Shown here: one piece after another, positions 1 to 8,750 of the stretch
How the letters are laid out: each line of letters starts with the position of its first letter
Position numbering within the stretch: the stretch's first letter is position 1
NCBI RefSeq assembly: GCF_900240245.1
Contig: NZ_OESQ01000001.1
Span: 124,001 to 188,000, forward strand
Source of the DNA: Lachnoclostridium edouardi
GTDB taxonomy: Bacteria > Bacillota > Clostridia > Lachnospirales > Lachnospiraceae
DNA: 64,000 nucleotides
Direction of reading: 5' to 3'
Translations under genes and position numbers: made by a program
Notes under the pieces: generated by a model
What the model was told of the DNA's origin: nothing
Database searches by the model: none
Seen by the model: only the letters and a program-made list of their open reading frames with translations

Positions 1-1248
1 GACAGAGGAGTGGAGTATTACAGTGATGATATAATGACTTTGTGCAGATTTTACAGCGATAATGGAGCAGATGAAATTTTAATTCAGGATTTATCTGAGA
101 CAGATGAGGACCATGAAAATGTAATTGGAATCATTAAGGCTGCCGCCAGGGAAGTAGATACGCCTATTATAGCGGGAGGCAGGACAAAACGTCTGGAGGA
201 TATTAAAAAATATCTTTATGCAGGTGCAAAGGCGGCTTTTTTAGATGTAAGCCTGCAGGAAAATGTGGACCTGATTAAGGAAGCCGCAGACAGATTTGGA
301 AGCGAAAAGATTTATGCATACCTGCCGGGAACAGAGTATTTGGCCAGCCAGGAGGAGTATGAGCAGCTGGGAGCTTCTTTAATGATTTTAGATACAGACA
401 AGCTGGATGCAGACGATTTTGACAGTAGCCATATGAAAGCTTTAGTAGAGTCTAAAAAGCCGATTCTGGTTTTCTGCGACCAGGATGAGCCGGGAATTCT
501 CACCTCACTTCTGAAGATTCCCCATGTGGAAGGGGCCATTCTCACAGTTCCGGAGGAAAAAGAAGGAAACTGTATGCTGCTAAAGCAGGAATTAAAGGCC
601 AGAGGCGTGGTTGTAGATACTTTTGAGACAGATGTAGAGTGGGAGCAGTTTAAATTAGATTCTCAAGGGCTGATTCCAGTAGTTGTTCAGGATTATAAAA
701 CCTTACAAGTGCTTATGGTGGCATATATGAATGAAGAGGCCTTTTCTGCTACGTTAAAAACAGGGAGAATGACTTACTTCAGCAGAAGCAGGCAGTCTTT
801 GTGGATAAAGGGTGAGACCTCAGGCCATTTTCAGTATGTAAAGTCTTTAAAACTGGATTGTGACAATGATACAATTTTGGCAAAGGTAAATCAGGTTGGG
901 CCTGCCTGCCATACAGGGGCAAAATCCTGCTTTTTTAAGAACCTGGCGGAGAGAGAATACAGAGAGACAAATCCTTTAAAGGTATTTGAGGACGTATATC
1001 AGGTTATTTTAGACAGAAAGGAAAACCCTAAAGAGGGGTCTTATACAAATTATTTATTTGACAAGGGAATTGATAAAATACTGAAAAAGCTGGGGGAAGA
1101 GGCCACGGAAATTGTAATAGCCGCAAAAAATCCAAACCCGGAGGAAGTAAAGTATGAGATGTCTGATTTTCTTTATCATATGATGGTTCTCATGGCTCAA
1201 AAGGGCTTAAATTGGGAGGATATTACTGAAGAGTTGGCAAACCGCTGA
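1..1248 (+). CDS. hisIE: HisIE fusion: phosphoribosyl-AMP cyclohydrolase / phosphoribosyl-ATP pyrophosphatase, 5'-partial
   Basis: Cytoplasmic enzyme for steps 2 and 3 of histidine biosynthesis. The frame is open from base 1 and no good ribosome binding site precedes the GTG at 10, so the true start lies left of the window. About the first 200 visible residues resemble a HisA/HisF-type barrel ([14 protein letters not shown]). Residues about 216-315 are HisI, with [14 protein letters not shown] and the metal-binding CHTGAKSC. The last ~85 residues are HisE (GEEATE, then the helical [10 protein letters not shown] segment). Long HisIE proteins with such a barrel are familiar in Clostridia. Whether the barrel is active cannot be told here. 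The stop is TGA and pepT follows after about 55 nt. The rest of a his operon would be expected upstream. Confidence 0.93.
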   Translation, partial: DRGVEYYSDDIMTLCRFYSDNGADEILIQDLSETDEDHENVIGIIKAAAREVDTPIIAGGRTKRLEDIKKYLYAGAKAAFLDVSLQENVDLIKEAADRFGSEKIYAYLPGTEYLASQEEYEQLGASLMILDTDKLDADDFDSSHMKALVESKKPILVFCDQDEPGILTSLLKIPHVEGAILTVPEEKEGNCMLLKQELKARGVVVDTFETDVEWEQFKLDSQGLIPVVVQDYKTLQVLMVAYMNEEAFSATLKTGRMTYFSRSRQSLWIKGETSGHFQYVKSLKLDCDNDTILAKVNQVGPACHTGAKSCFFKNLAEREYRETNPLKVFEDVYQVILDRKENPKEGSYTNYLFDKGIDKILKKLGEEATEIVIAAKNPNPEEVKYEMSDFLYHMMVLMAQKGLNWEDITEELANR

Positions 1249-1303
1249 CAAACAATATCTAAGGTATAAGAATGAAATATAATTGAAAACAGGAGAAAAG
1301 ACG

Positions 1304-2527
1304 ATGGGTGTTGTAGAGAAATTTTTAAAGTATGTATCAGTAGATACGCAGTCAAAATTTGGGGAAGCACAGATACCAAGTACAAAGAAGCAGTTTGATT
1401 TAGCTGATCTTTTGGCAAAGGAACTGAAGGAAATGGGGGCTTCAGACATATCTATCAGCGAAAACTGTTATGTATATGCTACGATTCCTGCCACAACAGA
1501 TAAAAAGATGCCTGTGCTGGGATTTATCGCTCATATGGACACTACCCCGGACTATTCAGGAGCTCCGGCTAAAACTCAGATCGTAAAAAATTATGATGGA
1601 AAAGATATTCTTATGAATCAGGAAACCGGTTTAACAATGAAGGTCAGCGATTTTCCTCAAATGACAGGATATAAGGGACAGGATTTAATTGTTACAGACG
1701 GCTCTACTTTACTGGGAGCTGACGATAAATCGGGAATTGCCGAAATTATGGCTATGGCAGAGTATTTTCTTTCTAATCCGTCTATTCCCCACGGCACAAT
1801 TAAAATCGGATTTACACCGGATGAGGAAATCGGTCGGGGGGCAGATAAGTTTGATGTGAAGGGCTTTGGAGCAGACGTAGCCTATACAGTAGACGGCGGG
1901 CCTGTTGGAGAGCTGGAATATGAAAACTTTAACGCCGCCTCTGCCAAGGTTTATATCAGCGGTTCCAATATCCATCCTGGAACTTCCAAGGGAAAAATGA
2001 AAAATGCCATGTTGATGGCTTTTGAGTTCCACAATATGCTGCCTGTATTTGAAAATCCTATGTATACAGAAGGATATGAAGGCTTTTACCATTTAAATGA
2101 TATGAACGGCACAGTGGAGCAGGCATTTTTAAATTATATTGTGCGGGATCATGACAGAGAAAAATTTGAAAAGAAAAAAGAGTATATGCAGCGGGCGGCA
2201 GCGTATATGAATGAAAAATACGGACAGGGAACCATAGAGCTGAAGCTGGTAGATACTTATTACAATATGAAGGAAATGGTGGAGCCTCATATGTATTTAA
2301 TAGAAATCGCCAAAGAAGCTATGAAGGACCTGGGAGTAGAGCCGAATATTATTCCTATTCGCGGCGGCACAGACGGAGCCAGACTTTCCTATATGGGTCT
2401 GCCTTGTCCAAACCTGTGCACTGGAGGAGAAAACTGCCATGGCAAGTTTGAATTTGTCAGCATTCAGTCCATGGAAAAGATTACTGACATTCTCATTAAA
2501 ATTGTAGAAAAATTTGAGCAGAGATAG
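1304..2527 (+). CDS. pepT: Peptidase T (tripeptide aminopeptidase, M20 family)
   Basis: Cytoplasmic dinuclear-zinc aminopeptidase that removes the N-terminal residue from tripeptides. The ATG at 1304 is chosen because AGGAG lies about 8 nt upstream; an in-frame TTG at 1283 has no such site. The product is 407 aa, the usual PepT length. Visible M20 features are the first metal ligand region ([11 protein letters not shown]), the bridging Asp (GADDKSG), the general-base pair (TPDEEIGRG) and VDGG. The C-terminal [10 protein letters not shown] and CHGKFEF segments are typical of the family. A rho-independent terminator follows 10 nt after the stop, so the gene ends its transcript. Confidence 0.96.
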   Translation: MGVVEKFLKYVSVDTQSKFGEAQIPSTKKQFDLADLLAKELKEMGASDISISENCYVYATIPATTDKKMPVLGFIAHMDTTPDYSGAPAKTQIVKNYDGKDILMNQETGLTMKVSDFPQMTGYKGQDLIVTDGSTLLGADDKSGIAEIMAMAEYFLSNPSIPHGTIKIGFTPDEEIGRGADKFDVKGFGADVAYTVDGGPVGELEYENFNAASAKVYISGSNIHPGTSKGKMKNAMLMAFEFHNMLPVFENPMYTEGYEGFYHLNDMNGTVEQAFLNYIVRDHDREKFEKKKEYMQRAAAYMNEKYGQGTIELKLVDTYYNMKEMVEPHMYLIEIAKEAMKDLGVEPNIIPIRGGTDGARLSYMGLPCPNLCTGGENCHGKFEFVSIQSMEKITDILIKIVEKFEQR

Positions 2528-2537
2528 AAGCTGTCCA

Positions 2538-2569
2538 GCCGTTATATTTTCAGGATATAACGGCTTTTT
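2538..2569 (+). terminator. Rho-independent terminator after pepT
   Basis: Ten-base perfect stem (GCCGTTATAT at 2538-2547 with ATATAACGGC at 2555-2564), a 7-nt loop and a run of five T at 2565-2569. It separates pepT from the accessory island. Confidence 0.9.
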
Positions 2570-2570
2570 G

Positions 2571-2796
2571 CTTCATAAGATTGCTTAATTCTTTTTCTTT
2601 GGCAATACAATATGAGCAGATATTATGACCCTGATATCACAGAACTCGAGGACGTGCCGGTGAATCGGGAATCCTGTGTAATTATTAATAACTGCGGGAT
2701 GGTACTGATGTTGAACCAGTCCGATCATGGTCTTAAAAATCATAGTTGTTGGAGTTTTCCGTACAGGCGGCCTGCCGCGCTCTATAAGAACAATCA
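2571..2796. other. Intergenic stretch between pepT and the HipA-like gene
   Basis: No gene is supported here. One open frame on the + strand (2612-2806, 64 codons, starting MSRYYDPD) has no convincing ribosome binding site and no recognised similarity. It runs into the promoter of the next gene, so it is either a gene remnant or chance. No helix-turn-helix gene that could serve as a HipB-type antitoxin is present, although a hipB normally sits directly upstream of hipA. Confidence 0.4.
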
Positions 2797-2825
2797 TTGC
2801 AGTTAGTTCTATCGTATGTTATGAT
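2797..2825 (+). promoter_or_regulatory. Sigma-A-type promoter of the HipA-like gene
   Basis: TTGCAG at 2797-2802, a 17-nt spacer and TATGAT at 2820-2825. Expected start of transcription is near 2831. AAAGGAGG at 2835-2842 then lies 7 nt before the ATG at 2850, so the gene appears to have its own short leader. Confidence 0.65.
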
Positions 2826-2849
2826 ACCTGTAGAAAGGAGGACGACCAT

Positions 2850-4352
2850 ATGCATTACTATTTGATGAATAAAAATGCCGTAATTGCGAAGTTTCAAATT
2901 ACAGAAGGACTCCTGGGAGAATCGCTGTCTGATATAGAAAAAACAGGAGACAATCAGCTGCCGATGGGATTCCGCTCGATCAGCGAATGGATAGAAAATC
3001 GCAAAGCCTCCAAGCATAACCGTTCTCTTCATCAATTGATGGAACAATGTGGCTGCCGCACAGCGGGAGGGTTTATAAAAGTAACCCATGCCGCTTCTAT
3101 AAATGACACTTTCTGGATAAAAACAGAGCAAGAGCAGGTCAAATGGGAAGATGTTTCCCTTTATCGAAATAAATATGATGAGGTTATATCAAAACTTGCT
3201 TTTGAGGGAATCAGTCTGTATGGGATTCAACTGTCGAGCACATCTCCGGAACTGTCCACGGAAGGCAGCTTTAGGAAATGCTGGAAGCGGGAAGCGGATG
3301 GAATCTTTCTCTATAAAGCGGGAAGTGATGGGGCGAGAAACTCCGGATTGGAGCCGTATTCTGAGATTTTAGCATCTGAAATTGCTGGAAAAATCTGCAA
3401 TACCCCGGTACAATACCAATTAGCCCATATCCACGGTCAGCTGGCATCAAAATGCCGGCTTTTTACAGATGAAACATACGGATATGTACCATATAGCCGG
3501 TTAGGGCAGCCGATGGATGCAGATGCAATGCTGCGCTTCTATCACAAAATTGGTTCAGAAGATGAGTTCCGCCGTATGCTCGTTTTGGATGCACTCACGT
3601 TTAATGTGGATCGACATGCAGGAAACCATGGCGTCCTGGTTGATAATGAAACTCAGGATATCATCCGTATGGCTCCAGTCTTTGATTTGAATATGGCGAT
3701 GCTGCCGTATCTGGAGCAGGCGGATTTTTCGCATTTAGGATTGAAACTGAAAGAATGCGGACCGAGAATCGGAAATGATTTTACAGCAATCGGACAGGCA
3801 GCGCTCACTCCGCAGATAAGGTCGGCTCTGGTTTCCTTAAAGGGATATGAATTCTCATTCCGTGGAGATGAGCGATTCCCAAAAGAGCGGGTAAAGCAGT
3901 TGGAGTCTATCATGGAAAGGCAATTAGATGCCTTGTTAAGCAAAGAAAAACTTCAGACAAAAGACGTCTTTGTTCCTGAAATTCAAGAAGAGAAAATACA
4001 GGCAGCCGGCGCCGCCGGGAAAGTCGCAGAAGAACAGGAAGCAAGGGCTGAAAAGTTAAAATATATTCTGCACAAAGCGGAATGCACGGAACAAATTCTC
4101 ATTTATGAGGACGAGACTGGCATTCAGCTAGTTGCGCATCCGAAAGAAAATCCGGAAATTGCCGTCATCGTCGATCTGAATGACAGTTCCATCACCATGG
4201 AAAAGGACGGAATTCCCATGTCATCAGGCGATTTTGTTTGTGCAAACGGATATGTGCGAACATGCTACGATGAGGTTTGTCGAGCAGTCAAATGTATGGA
4301 TATGGCTGAAATGTCTCTTGAAACACATGAATCATATGATATTGAGAGATAA
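2850..4352 (+). CDS. HipA-like serine/threonine kinase with C-terminal extension
   Basis: 500 aa; the ATG follows a strong AAAGGAGG. HipA-family proteins are PI3/4-kinase-like Ser/Thr kinases. The best known, E. coli HipA, phosphorylates GltX and is neutralised by HipB. Visible here are a probable ATP-binding Lys at about 156 (FLYKAG), the catalytic loop DRHAGN at 254-259 and the metal-binding Asp 279 (PVFDLN). The N-terminal ~115 residues (SEWIENRKAS, then a segment ending DTFWIK) match the layout of Firmicute HipA-like proteins often found on accessory DNA. Residues about 365-500 form an extension with an Ala/Glu-rich link that I do not recognise. There is no antitoxin-like gene beside it. 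Codon use, rich in CGG, CCG and GCG, seems unlike its neighbours, suggesting transfer. Target and phenotype are unknown. Confidence 0.8.
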   Translation: MHYYLMNKNAVIAKFQITEGLLGESLSDIEKTGDNQLPMGFRSISEWIENRKASKHNRSLHQLMEQCGCRTAGGFIKVTHAASINDTFWIKTEQEQVKWEDVSLYRNKYDEVISKLAFEGISLYGIQLSSTSPELSTEGSFRKCWKREADGIFLYKAGSDGARNSGLEPYSEILASEIAGKICNTPVQYQLAHIHGQLASKCRLFTDETYGYVPYSRLGQPMDADAMLRFYHKIGSEDEFRRMLVLDALTFNVDRHAGNHGVLVDNETQDIIRMAPVFDLNMAMLPYLEQADFSHLGLKLKECGPRIGNDFTAIGQAALTPQIRSALVSLKGYEFSFRGDERFPKERVKQLESIMERQLDALLSKEKLQTKDVFVPEIQEEKIQAAGAAGKVAEEQEARAEKLKYILHKAECTEQILIYEDETGIQLVAHPKENPEIAVIVDLNDSSITMEKDGIPMSSGDFVCANGYVRTCYDEVCRAVKCMDMAEMSLETHESYDIER

Positions 4353-4488
4353 ATAACCATACCTGCTACGCTGATGGAGACATGGTGTAGGTCAATGTTG
4401 GCAAGCATACGCTCATGTGGAAATTTCATTTTTCCCCGTCCATAGTTTATCTCAGATAAAAGTAACTATATTTAAGGTTACAGGCATG

Positions 4489-4516
4489 AAAACGGTTCAG
4501 AAATGAGCCGTTTTTT
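4489..4516 (+). terminator. Rho-independent terminator of the HipA-like gene
   Basis: Eleven-base stem with one G-U pair (AAAACGGTTCA at 4489-4499 with TGAGCCGTTTT at 4504-4514), GAAA tetraloop and a run of six T. It lies 137 nt after the stop; the stretch between the stop and the stem shows no gene I can support. Confidence 0.8.
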
Positions 4517-4517
4517 G

Positions 4518-4882
4518 TCTTATTCGCGAAGCAAGATGCCTTTGCGAAAGAGAGAAAAACGGTAAGAATTCCATTGACGAAACGGAGTAAGCTCCTTTAT
4601 AATTATACAGAGTTTTCCGTACTGTTTTATCGAATAACGTCCATCACACCCAGTTACATCTGGTTGATGAACAAAAACATCTGTCTTACAGGTTTAAAAT
4701 GAAATTGTCGTAACGAAGCATTTTTGAGCGCAAAATTAGCTTCAAAAAAGTGCAAATAAGGACTTTTCGCAGGCACTGTAATTTAGGAAAAGAATGCAAA
4801 AAGAGCACTTTTGTTTCATGGAACGATTGTAAGAAAAACAGTAAAATCATGTAAAAAAACAACAAGAAGAAAAGGAAATATA
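4518..4882 (+). other. Long leader region upstream of the B12-binding radical SAM gene
   Basis: This stretch has no supported gene. It holds a promoter at 4574-4603 and then about 270 nt before the next start codon. Small inverted repeats are visible (CCAG/CTGG near 4650, CTGT/ACAG near 4682, AAAAGT/ACTTTT near 4746-4769). I cannot match it to a known riboswitch; in particular I see no cobalamin-riboswitch B12-box. Confidence 0.4.
4574..4603 (+). promoter_or_regulatory. Putative sigma-A-type promoter with long leader
   Basis: TTGACG at 4574-4579, an 18-nt spacer and TATAAT at 4598-4603. The spacer carries a small dyad (GGAG TAAG CTCC). It is the only good promoter before the radical SAM operon, and implies an untranslated leader of about 270 nt. 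Confidence 0.55.
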
Positions 4883-6751
4883 ATGAGAAAATTAGCATTA
4901 AGCGATGAAATACTGCTTTCTGTTCAGCAGCCGGCCCGCTACATCGGCGGAGAAGTAAATATGATAAATAAAGATCCAAAAAAGGTAGACATCCGCTTTG
5001 CCATGTGTTTTCCCGACGTTTATGAAATCGGCATGTCTCATTTGGGAATGCAGATACTTTACGATATGTTCAACAGAAGAGAAGACACATATTGTGAACG
5101 TGTATTTTCGCCGTGGACAGACTTAGATCAAATTATGCGCAAGAAGCAAATACCTTTATTTGCTTTGGAAAGTCAGGATTCTGTAAAGGATTTTGATTTC
5201 CTGGGAATCACGATTCAGTATGAAATGTGTTATACCAATATTCTTCAGGTATTAGATCTGGCAGGCATTCCTCTTCACGCTGAGGACAGAACAAAGGAGG
5301 ACCCTATTGTAATAGGAGGAGGCCCCTGCACCTATAATCCAGAGCCGTTAGCTCCTTTTTTTGATATGTTTTATATTGGGGAGGGGGAAACTGTTTACGG
5401 GGACTTACTGGAGTGCTACAAAAGCTGTAAGCATGAGGGCAGAACCAGAAAGGAATTTTTGGAGCTGGCGGCAGAGATTCCCGGAATATATGTGCCCTCT
5501 CTTTATGCAGTTACTTACAAAGAGGATGGGACTATAGAAAGCTTTGTGCCTGAAAATATCCACGCAAAACCGGTTATTACAAAAGAGCTGGTAGTGAATA
5601 TGGATGAGGCTACTTATGTGGAAAAGCCTTTAGTTCCTTTTATAAAGGTTACTCAGGACAGAGTAGTGCTGGAAATTATGAGGGGATGTATCAGAGGCTG
5701 CCGTTTTTGTCAGGCAGGCTGTGTTTACAGGCCTTTGAGAGAAAGAAGCCTGGAATATTTAAAGGATTATGCCTGGAAAATGTTAAAAAGCACAGGCCAT
5801 GAAGAGATTTCTTTAAGCTCTTTAAGCTCCAGCGATTATACTCAGCTGGAGGGGATTATACAATTTTTAATGGAGGAATTTAAGGGAAAGGGGGTAAATA
5901 TTTCCCTGCCTTCATTGAGAATAGACGCGTTTTCCTTAGACGTAATGAGCAAGGTGCAAGATGTGAAAAAAAGCAGCTTAACATTTGCTCCTGAGGCTGG
6001 TTCCCAACGATTGAGAGATGTTATTAATAAGGGATTAACTGAGGAAATTATATTAAAGGGAGCAGCTGAGGCCTTTCACGGCGGATGGAACAGAGTAAAA
6101 CTGTATTTTATGCTGGGACTTCCTACAGAAACAGAAGAGGACATGGAGGGAATTGCCTTGCTGTCTGAAAAGGTGGCTGAAACGTATTATGATGAAATTC
6201 CAAAACAGGAAAGACAGGGTAAGGTGCAGGTAGTGGCCAGCTCATCCTTCTTTGTTCCCAAGCCTTTTACTCCATTTCAGTGGGCCAGAATGTGTACAAA
6301 AGAGGAGTTTCTAGAGAGGGCTGCCATTGTGCGCCAAAAATTCAGAGAAATGAAAAACTTTAAAAGCCTGAAATATAACTGGCATGAAGCTGACCTAACA
6401 GTTTTAGAAGGGGTTTTGGCAAGAGGAGACAGAAAAGTAGGACAGGTTATAGAAGAGGCTTATAAAAACGGTGCTTTATTTGATTCCTGGTCAGAGTATT
6501 TCCACAATGAAATCTGGTTAAAGGCCTTTGAAACATGCGGTTTGTCTATTGATTTTTATACTACCAGAGAGCGCTCCTTAGACGAAGTCTTCCCCTGGGA
6601 TTTTATTGACGCCGGCGTTTCAAAAGAATTTCTTGTAAAAGAGTGGAAACAGGCCTTAGGAGAGACGGTTACTCCAAACTGCCGTCAAAAATGTTCTGCC
6701 TGCGGAGCAATGAAATTTAAAGGAGGTGTCTGCTTTGAAAATAAGAATTAA
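4883..6751 (+). CDS. B12-binding-type radical SAM protein, TIGR03960 family
   Basis: 622-aa iron-sulfur protein of unknown reaction. The N-terminal ~190 residues look like a B12-binding-type Rossmann domain (FPDVYEIGMSHLG, VIGGGPC, DMFYIGEGE). The radical SAM core starts near residue 265, and the [4Fe-4S] cysteines are C269, C273 and C276 (CIRGCRFC). The ATG at 4883 is chosen because AAAGGAA precedes it and its N-terminus fits the family; the upstream TTG at 4811 has no ribosome site. The next gene overlaps it by 17 nt and encodes the partner family TIGR03936. Both lie upstream of RNase G and the L21 operon, an arrangement common in Clostridia that hints at a role in RNA or ribosome modification. 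That role is inference. Confidence 0.92.
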   Translation: MRKLALSDEILLSVQQPARYIGGEVNMINKDPKKVDIRFAMCFPDVYEIGMSHLGMQILYDMFNRREDTYCERVFSPWTDLDQIMRKKQIPLFALESQDSVKDFDFLGITIQYEMCYTNILQVLDLAGIPLHAEDRTKEDPIVIGGGPCTYNPEPLAPFFDMFYIGEGETVYGDLLECYKSCKHEGRTRKEFLELAAEIPGIYVPSLYAVTYKEDGTIESFVPENIHAKPVITKELVVNMDEATYVEKPLVPFIKVTQDRVVLEIMRGCIRGCRFCQAGCVYRPLRERSLEYLKDYAWKMLKSTGHEEISLSSLSSSDYTQLEGIIQFLMEEFKGKGVNISLPSLRIDAFSLDVMSKVQDVKKSSLTFAPEAGSQRLRDVINKGLTEEIILKGAAEAFHGGWNRVKLYFMLGLPTETEEDMEGIALLSEKVAETYYDEIPKQERQGKVQVVASSSFFVPKPFTPFQWARMCTKEEFLERAAIVRQKFREMKNFKSLKYNWHEADLTVLEGVLARGDRKVGQVIEEAYKNGALFDSWSEYFHNEIWLKAFETCGLSIDFYTTRERSLDEVFPWDFIDAGVSKEFLVKEWKQALGETVTPNCRQKCSACGAMKFKGGVCFENKN

Positions 6752-7475
6752 GTTTGCAAAACAAGGCGCCATGAAGTTTATTGGCCATTTAGACGTTATG
6801 CGGTATTTTCAAAAGGCGATTCGCAGGGCAGATGTGGACATTCGTTATAGTGAAGGCTTCAGCCCTCATCAGATCATGTCCTTTGCAGCCCCTCTGGGAG
6901 TAGGTCTGACCAGCAATGGAGAATATTTAGACATTGATGTGCACAGCACAGACAGCTCAAGGGAAATGGTGGACAGGTTAAATAAGGCTATGGTGGAAGG
7001 CTTTCAGATTCTCAGTTACCGTCGGCTTCCTGAGGAAGCAAAGAACGCAATGTCCTTAGTGGAGACTGCAGATTATACTTTGGTTTTCAGGGACGGGTAT
7101 GAACCAGAAGATTTAGAAGAGTTTTTCCAGTCATTGAAAAGCTTTTATGATCAGGAAAGTATTGTGGTTACAAAGAAAACAAAAAAAGGTGAAAGAGAAC
7201 TGGACTTAAAGCCTCTGATTTATAAAATGAAATGGGGAGAGGTTCAGAGAGAATCAGGGAAGCCTTGTATATTTATGAGAGTATCCACAGGAAGTTCTGA
7301 CAACTTAAAGCCGGAAATGGTGATGGAGGCTTGCTTTCAGTTTATGGGCAAGGAACTGCAGCCTTTTACCTTTCAGGTTCAGAGGGAAGAGGTGTACGGA
7401 CCTGACTTTGTGCCTTTAGAGGATTTTGGAGCTGAGATTGAGGCAGATGAAGTCTCAAATGAAATGTGCATTTAG
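6735..7475 (+). CDS. Radical SAM-associated protein, TIGR03936 (DUF2344) family
   Basis: About 246 aa, function unknown. The N-terminus (KIRIKFAKQGAMKFIGHLD, then RRADVDIRYSEGFSPH) is characteristic of the family, which is found either fused to or directly downstream of TIGR03960 radical SAM proteins. The TTG at 6735 is chosen because AGGAGG at 6721-6726 lies 8 nt upstream; a GTG at 6726 would sit inside that site. The 17-nt overlap with the preceding gene indicates translational coupling, so the two products probably act together. Confidence 0.9.
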   Translation: MKIRIKFAKQGAMKFIGHLDVMRYFQKAIRRADVDIRYSEGFSPHQIMSFAAPLGVGLTSNGEYLDIDVHSTDSSREMVDRLNKAMVEGFQILSYRRLPEEAKNAMSLVETADYTLVFRDGYEPEDLEEFFQSLKSFYDQESIVVTKKTKKGERELDLKPLIYKMKWGEVQRESGKPCIFMRVSTGSSDNLKPEMVMEACFQFMGKELQPFTFQVQREEVYGPDFVPLEDFGAEIEADEVSNEMCI

Positions 7476-7520
7476 TTATTTACATGCAAATTATAGGCGG
7501 AAGGAAGAGAGGGTGAGGTT

Positions 7521-8732
7521 TTGAATAAATTAATTGTAACAAGGCGGCAGAATAAAATAATGACTGCTGTCTGTACAGACGGAAAGATAGGAGAAATCTC
7601 TCTGGAGCCTGAGGACGGAAATTCTTTTCTGGGCTATATTTACATTGGCAAAGTAAAAAATATTGTTAAAAATATTAATGCTGCCTTTGTAGAATTTGCA
7701 GAGGGGCAGACAGGCTATTATAGCTTAACTGAAAATAAGGTACATCTGTTTGCCGCTGAGCCGGGCAGAGGGAAAGCAGACTCTGTCCCCTCCTTTCGGC
7801 CGTTAAAGGCAGGAGATGAAATTATTGTTCAGATTGCCAGGGACAGTGTAAAAACAAAGGCCCCGGTGCTGACTTCCAACTTAAATTTTACAGGGAAGTA
7901 TTGTGTGCTGACAGCAGGAAAAAAAGGCATCGGCTTTTCTTCTAAAATTAATGATTCTCTTTGGAAACAAAGGGTAAAGCAAAAAATAGCTGAAAATCTG
8001 GAAGGTTCCTGGGGAATTATAGTCAGGACTAATGCATATCAGGCTGAAGAGGCGCTGGTGCTTCAAGAATTTTCTGATTTAAAAGCTTTGTGCATAAAGA
8101 TTCTTCAAAGTGCTTCCCACAGAACATGGGGAAGCTGTTTATATCAGGCTCCGTCTGCTTTTACGGCAGCTATAAGAGACTCATACACAGGTTTTTTAGA
8201 TGAAATTATAACAGACTGTGACAAGATATATAAGCAGCTTTATCAATATATGGAACAAAGCCAACCGGAGGCGCTGAGGCTTCTTAAATTTTATGATGAT
8301 CCCTTACTTCCTTTAGATAAATTATATTCTCTGGAAGAGGCAGTTGAAAAAGCTCTTTCTCCAAAGGTATGGCTGAAATCAGGAGGGTATCTGGTTATTG
8401 AATATACAGAGGCTTTGACTGTAATAGATGTAAATACAGGTAAATATGACGGAAAAAAAACGCTTCCTGAGACGATTATGAAAATTAATTTGGAGGCTGC
8501 TGAAGAAATCGGCAGACAGCTTCGTCTGAGGAATTTATCAGGCATAATTATTGTAGATTTTATAGATATGAGTCTGGAGGAAGACAGAAACAAATTAATG
8601 AAATGTTTAAATGAAATCTGTGCCAGGGATCAGGTAAAGACAACGGTTGTAGATATCACTCCTTTGAATTTAGTGGAAATTACACGGAAGAAAATCAGAC
8701 GTCCTTTACATGAGCAGGCAGGACTTCACTAG
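7521..8732 (+). CDS. rng: Ribonuclease E/G family protein, short form
   Basis: Single-strand-specific endoribonuclease for rRNA and mRNA processing, cytoplasmic. The 403-aa product has the N-terminal S1 domain (about residues 36-70, GYIYIGKVKNI) and both catalytic metal-binding aspartates: D303 (VIDVNTG) and D346 (IVDFIDM), the same positions as in E. coli RNase E. It stops soon after PLNLVEITRKK and lacks the CPxCxGxG zinc link and small domain of E. coli RNase E/G. The start is TTG with a purine-rich stretch (AGGAAGAGAGGG) before it. The zinc link joins dimers in RNase E, so oligomerisation must differ here. The esterase gene follows after 18 nt. Confidence 0.92.
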   Translation: MNKLIVTRRQNKIMTAVCTDGKIGEISLEPEDGNSFLGYIYIGKVKNIVKNINAAFVEFAEGQTGYYSLTENKVHLFAAEPGRGKADSVPSFRPLKAGDEIIVQIARDSVKTKAPVLTSNLNFTGKYCVLTAGKKGIGFSSKINDSLWKQRVKQKIAENLEGSWGIIVRTNAYQAEEALVLQEFSDLKALCIKILQSASHRTWGSCLYQAPSAFTAAIRDSYTGFLDEIITDCDKIYKQLYQYMEQSQPEALRLLKFYDDPLLPLDKLYSLEEAVEKALSPKVWLKSGGYLVIEYTEALTVIDVNTGKYDGKKTLPETIMKINLEAAEEIGRQLRLRNLSGIIIVDFIDMSLEEDRNKLMKCLNEICARDQVKTTVVDITPLNLVEITRKKIRRPLHEQAGLH

Positions 8733-8750
8733 GAATAAAGGAGAAAATCA

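Noticed and set aside
2612..2806. 64-codon open frame (MSRYYDPD...) upstream of the HipA-like gene, a possible antitoxin
   Set aside because: No ribosome binding site, no helix-turn-helix pattern, and its end overlaps the promoter of the next gene. Kept only as a remark on the intergenic stretch.
4353..4488. Short open frame on the - strand just after the HipA-like gene (contains KFPHERMLANIDLHH), possibly a remnant of a mobile-element gene
   Set aside because: Too short, no start signal, and I cannot match it to a family; it may be chance.
4610..4882. Cobalamin riboswitch upstream of the B12-binding-type radical SAM gene
   Set aside because: No B12-box-like sequence (GCCACTG type) and no recognisable architecture.
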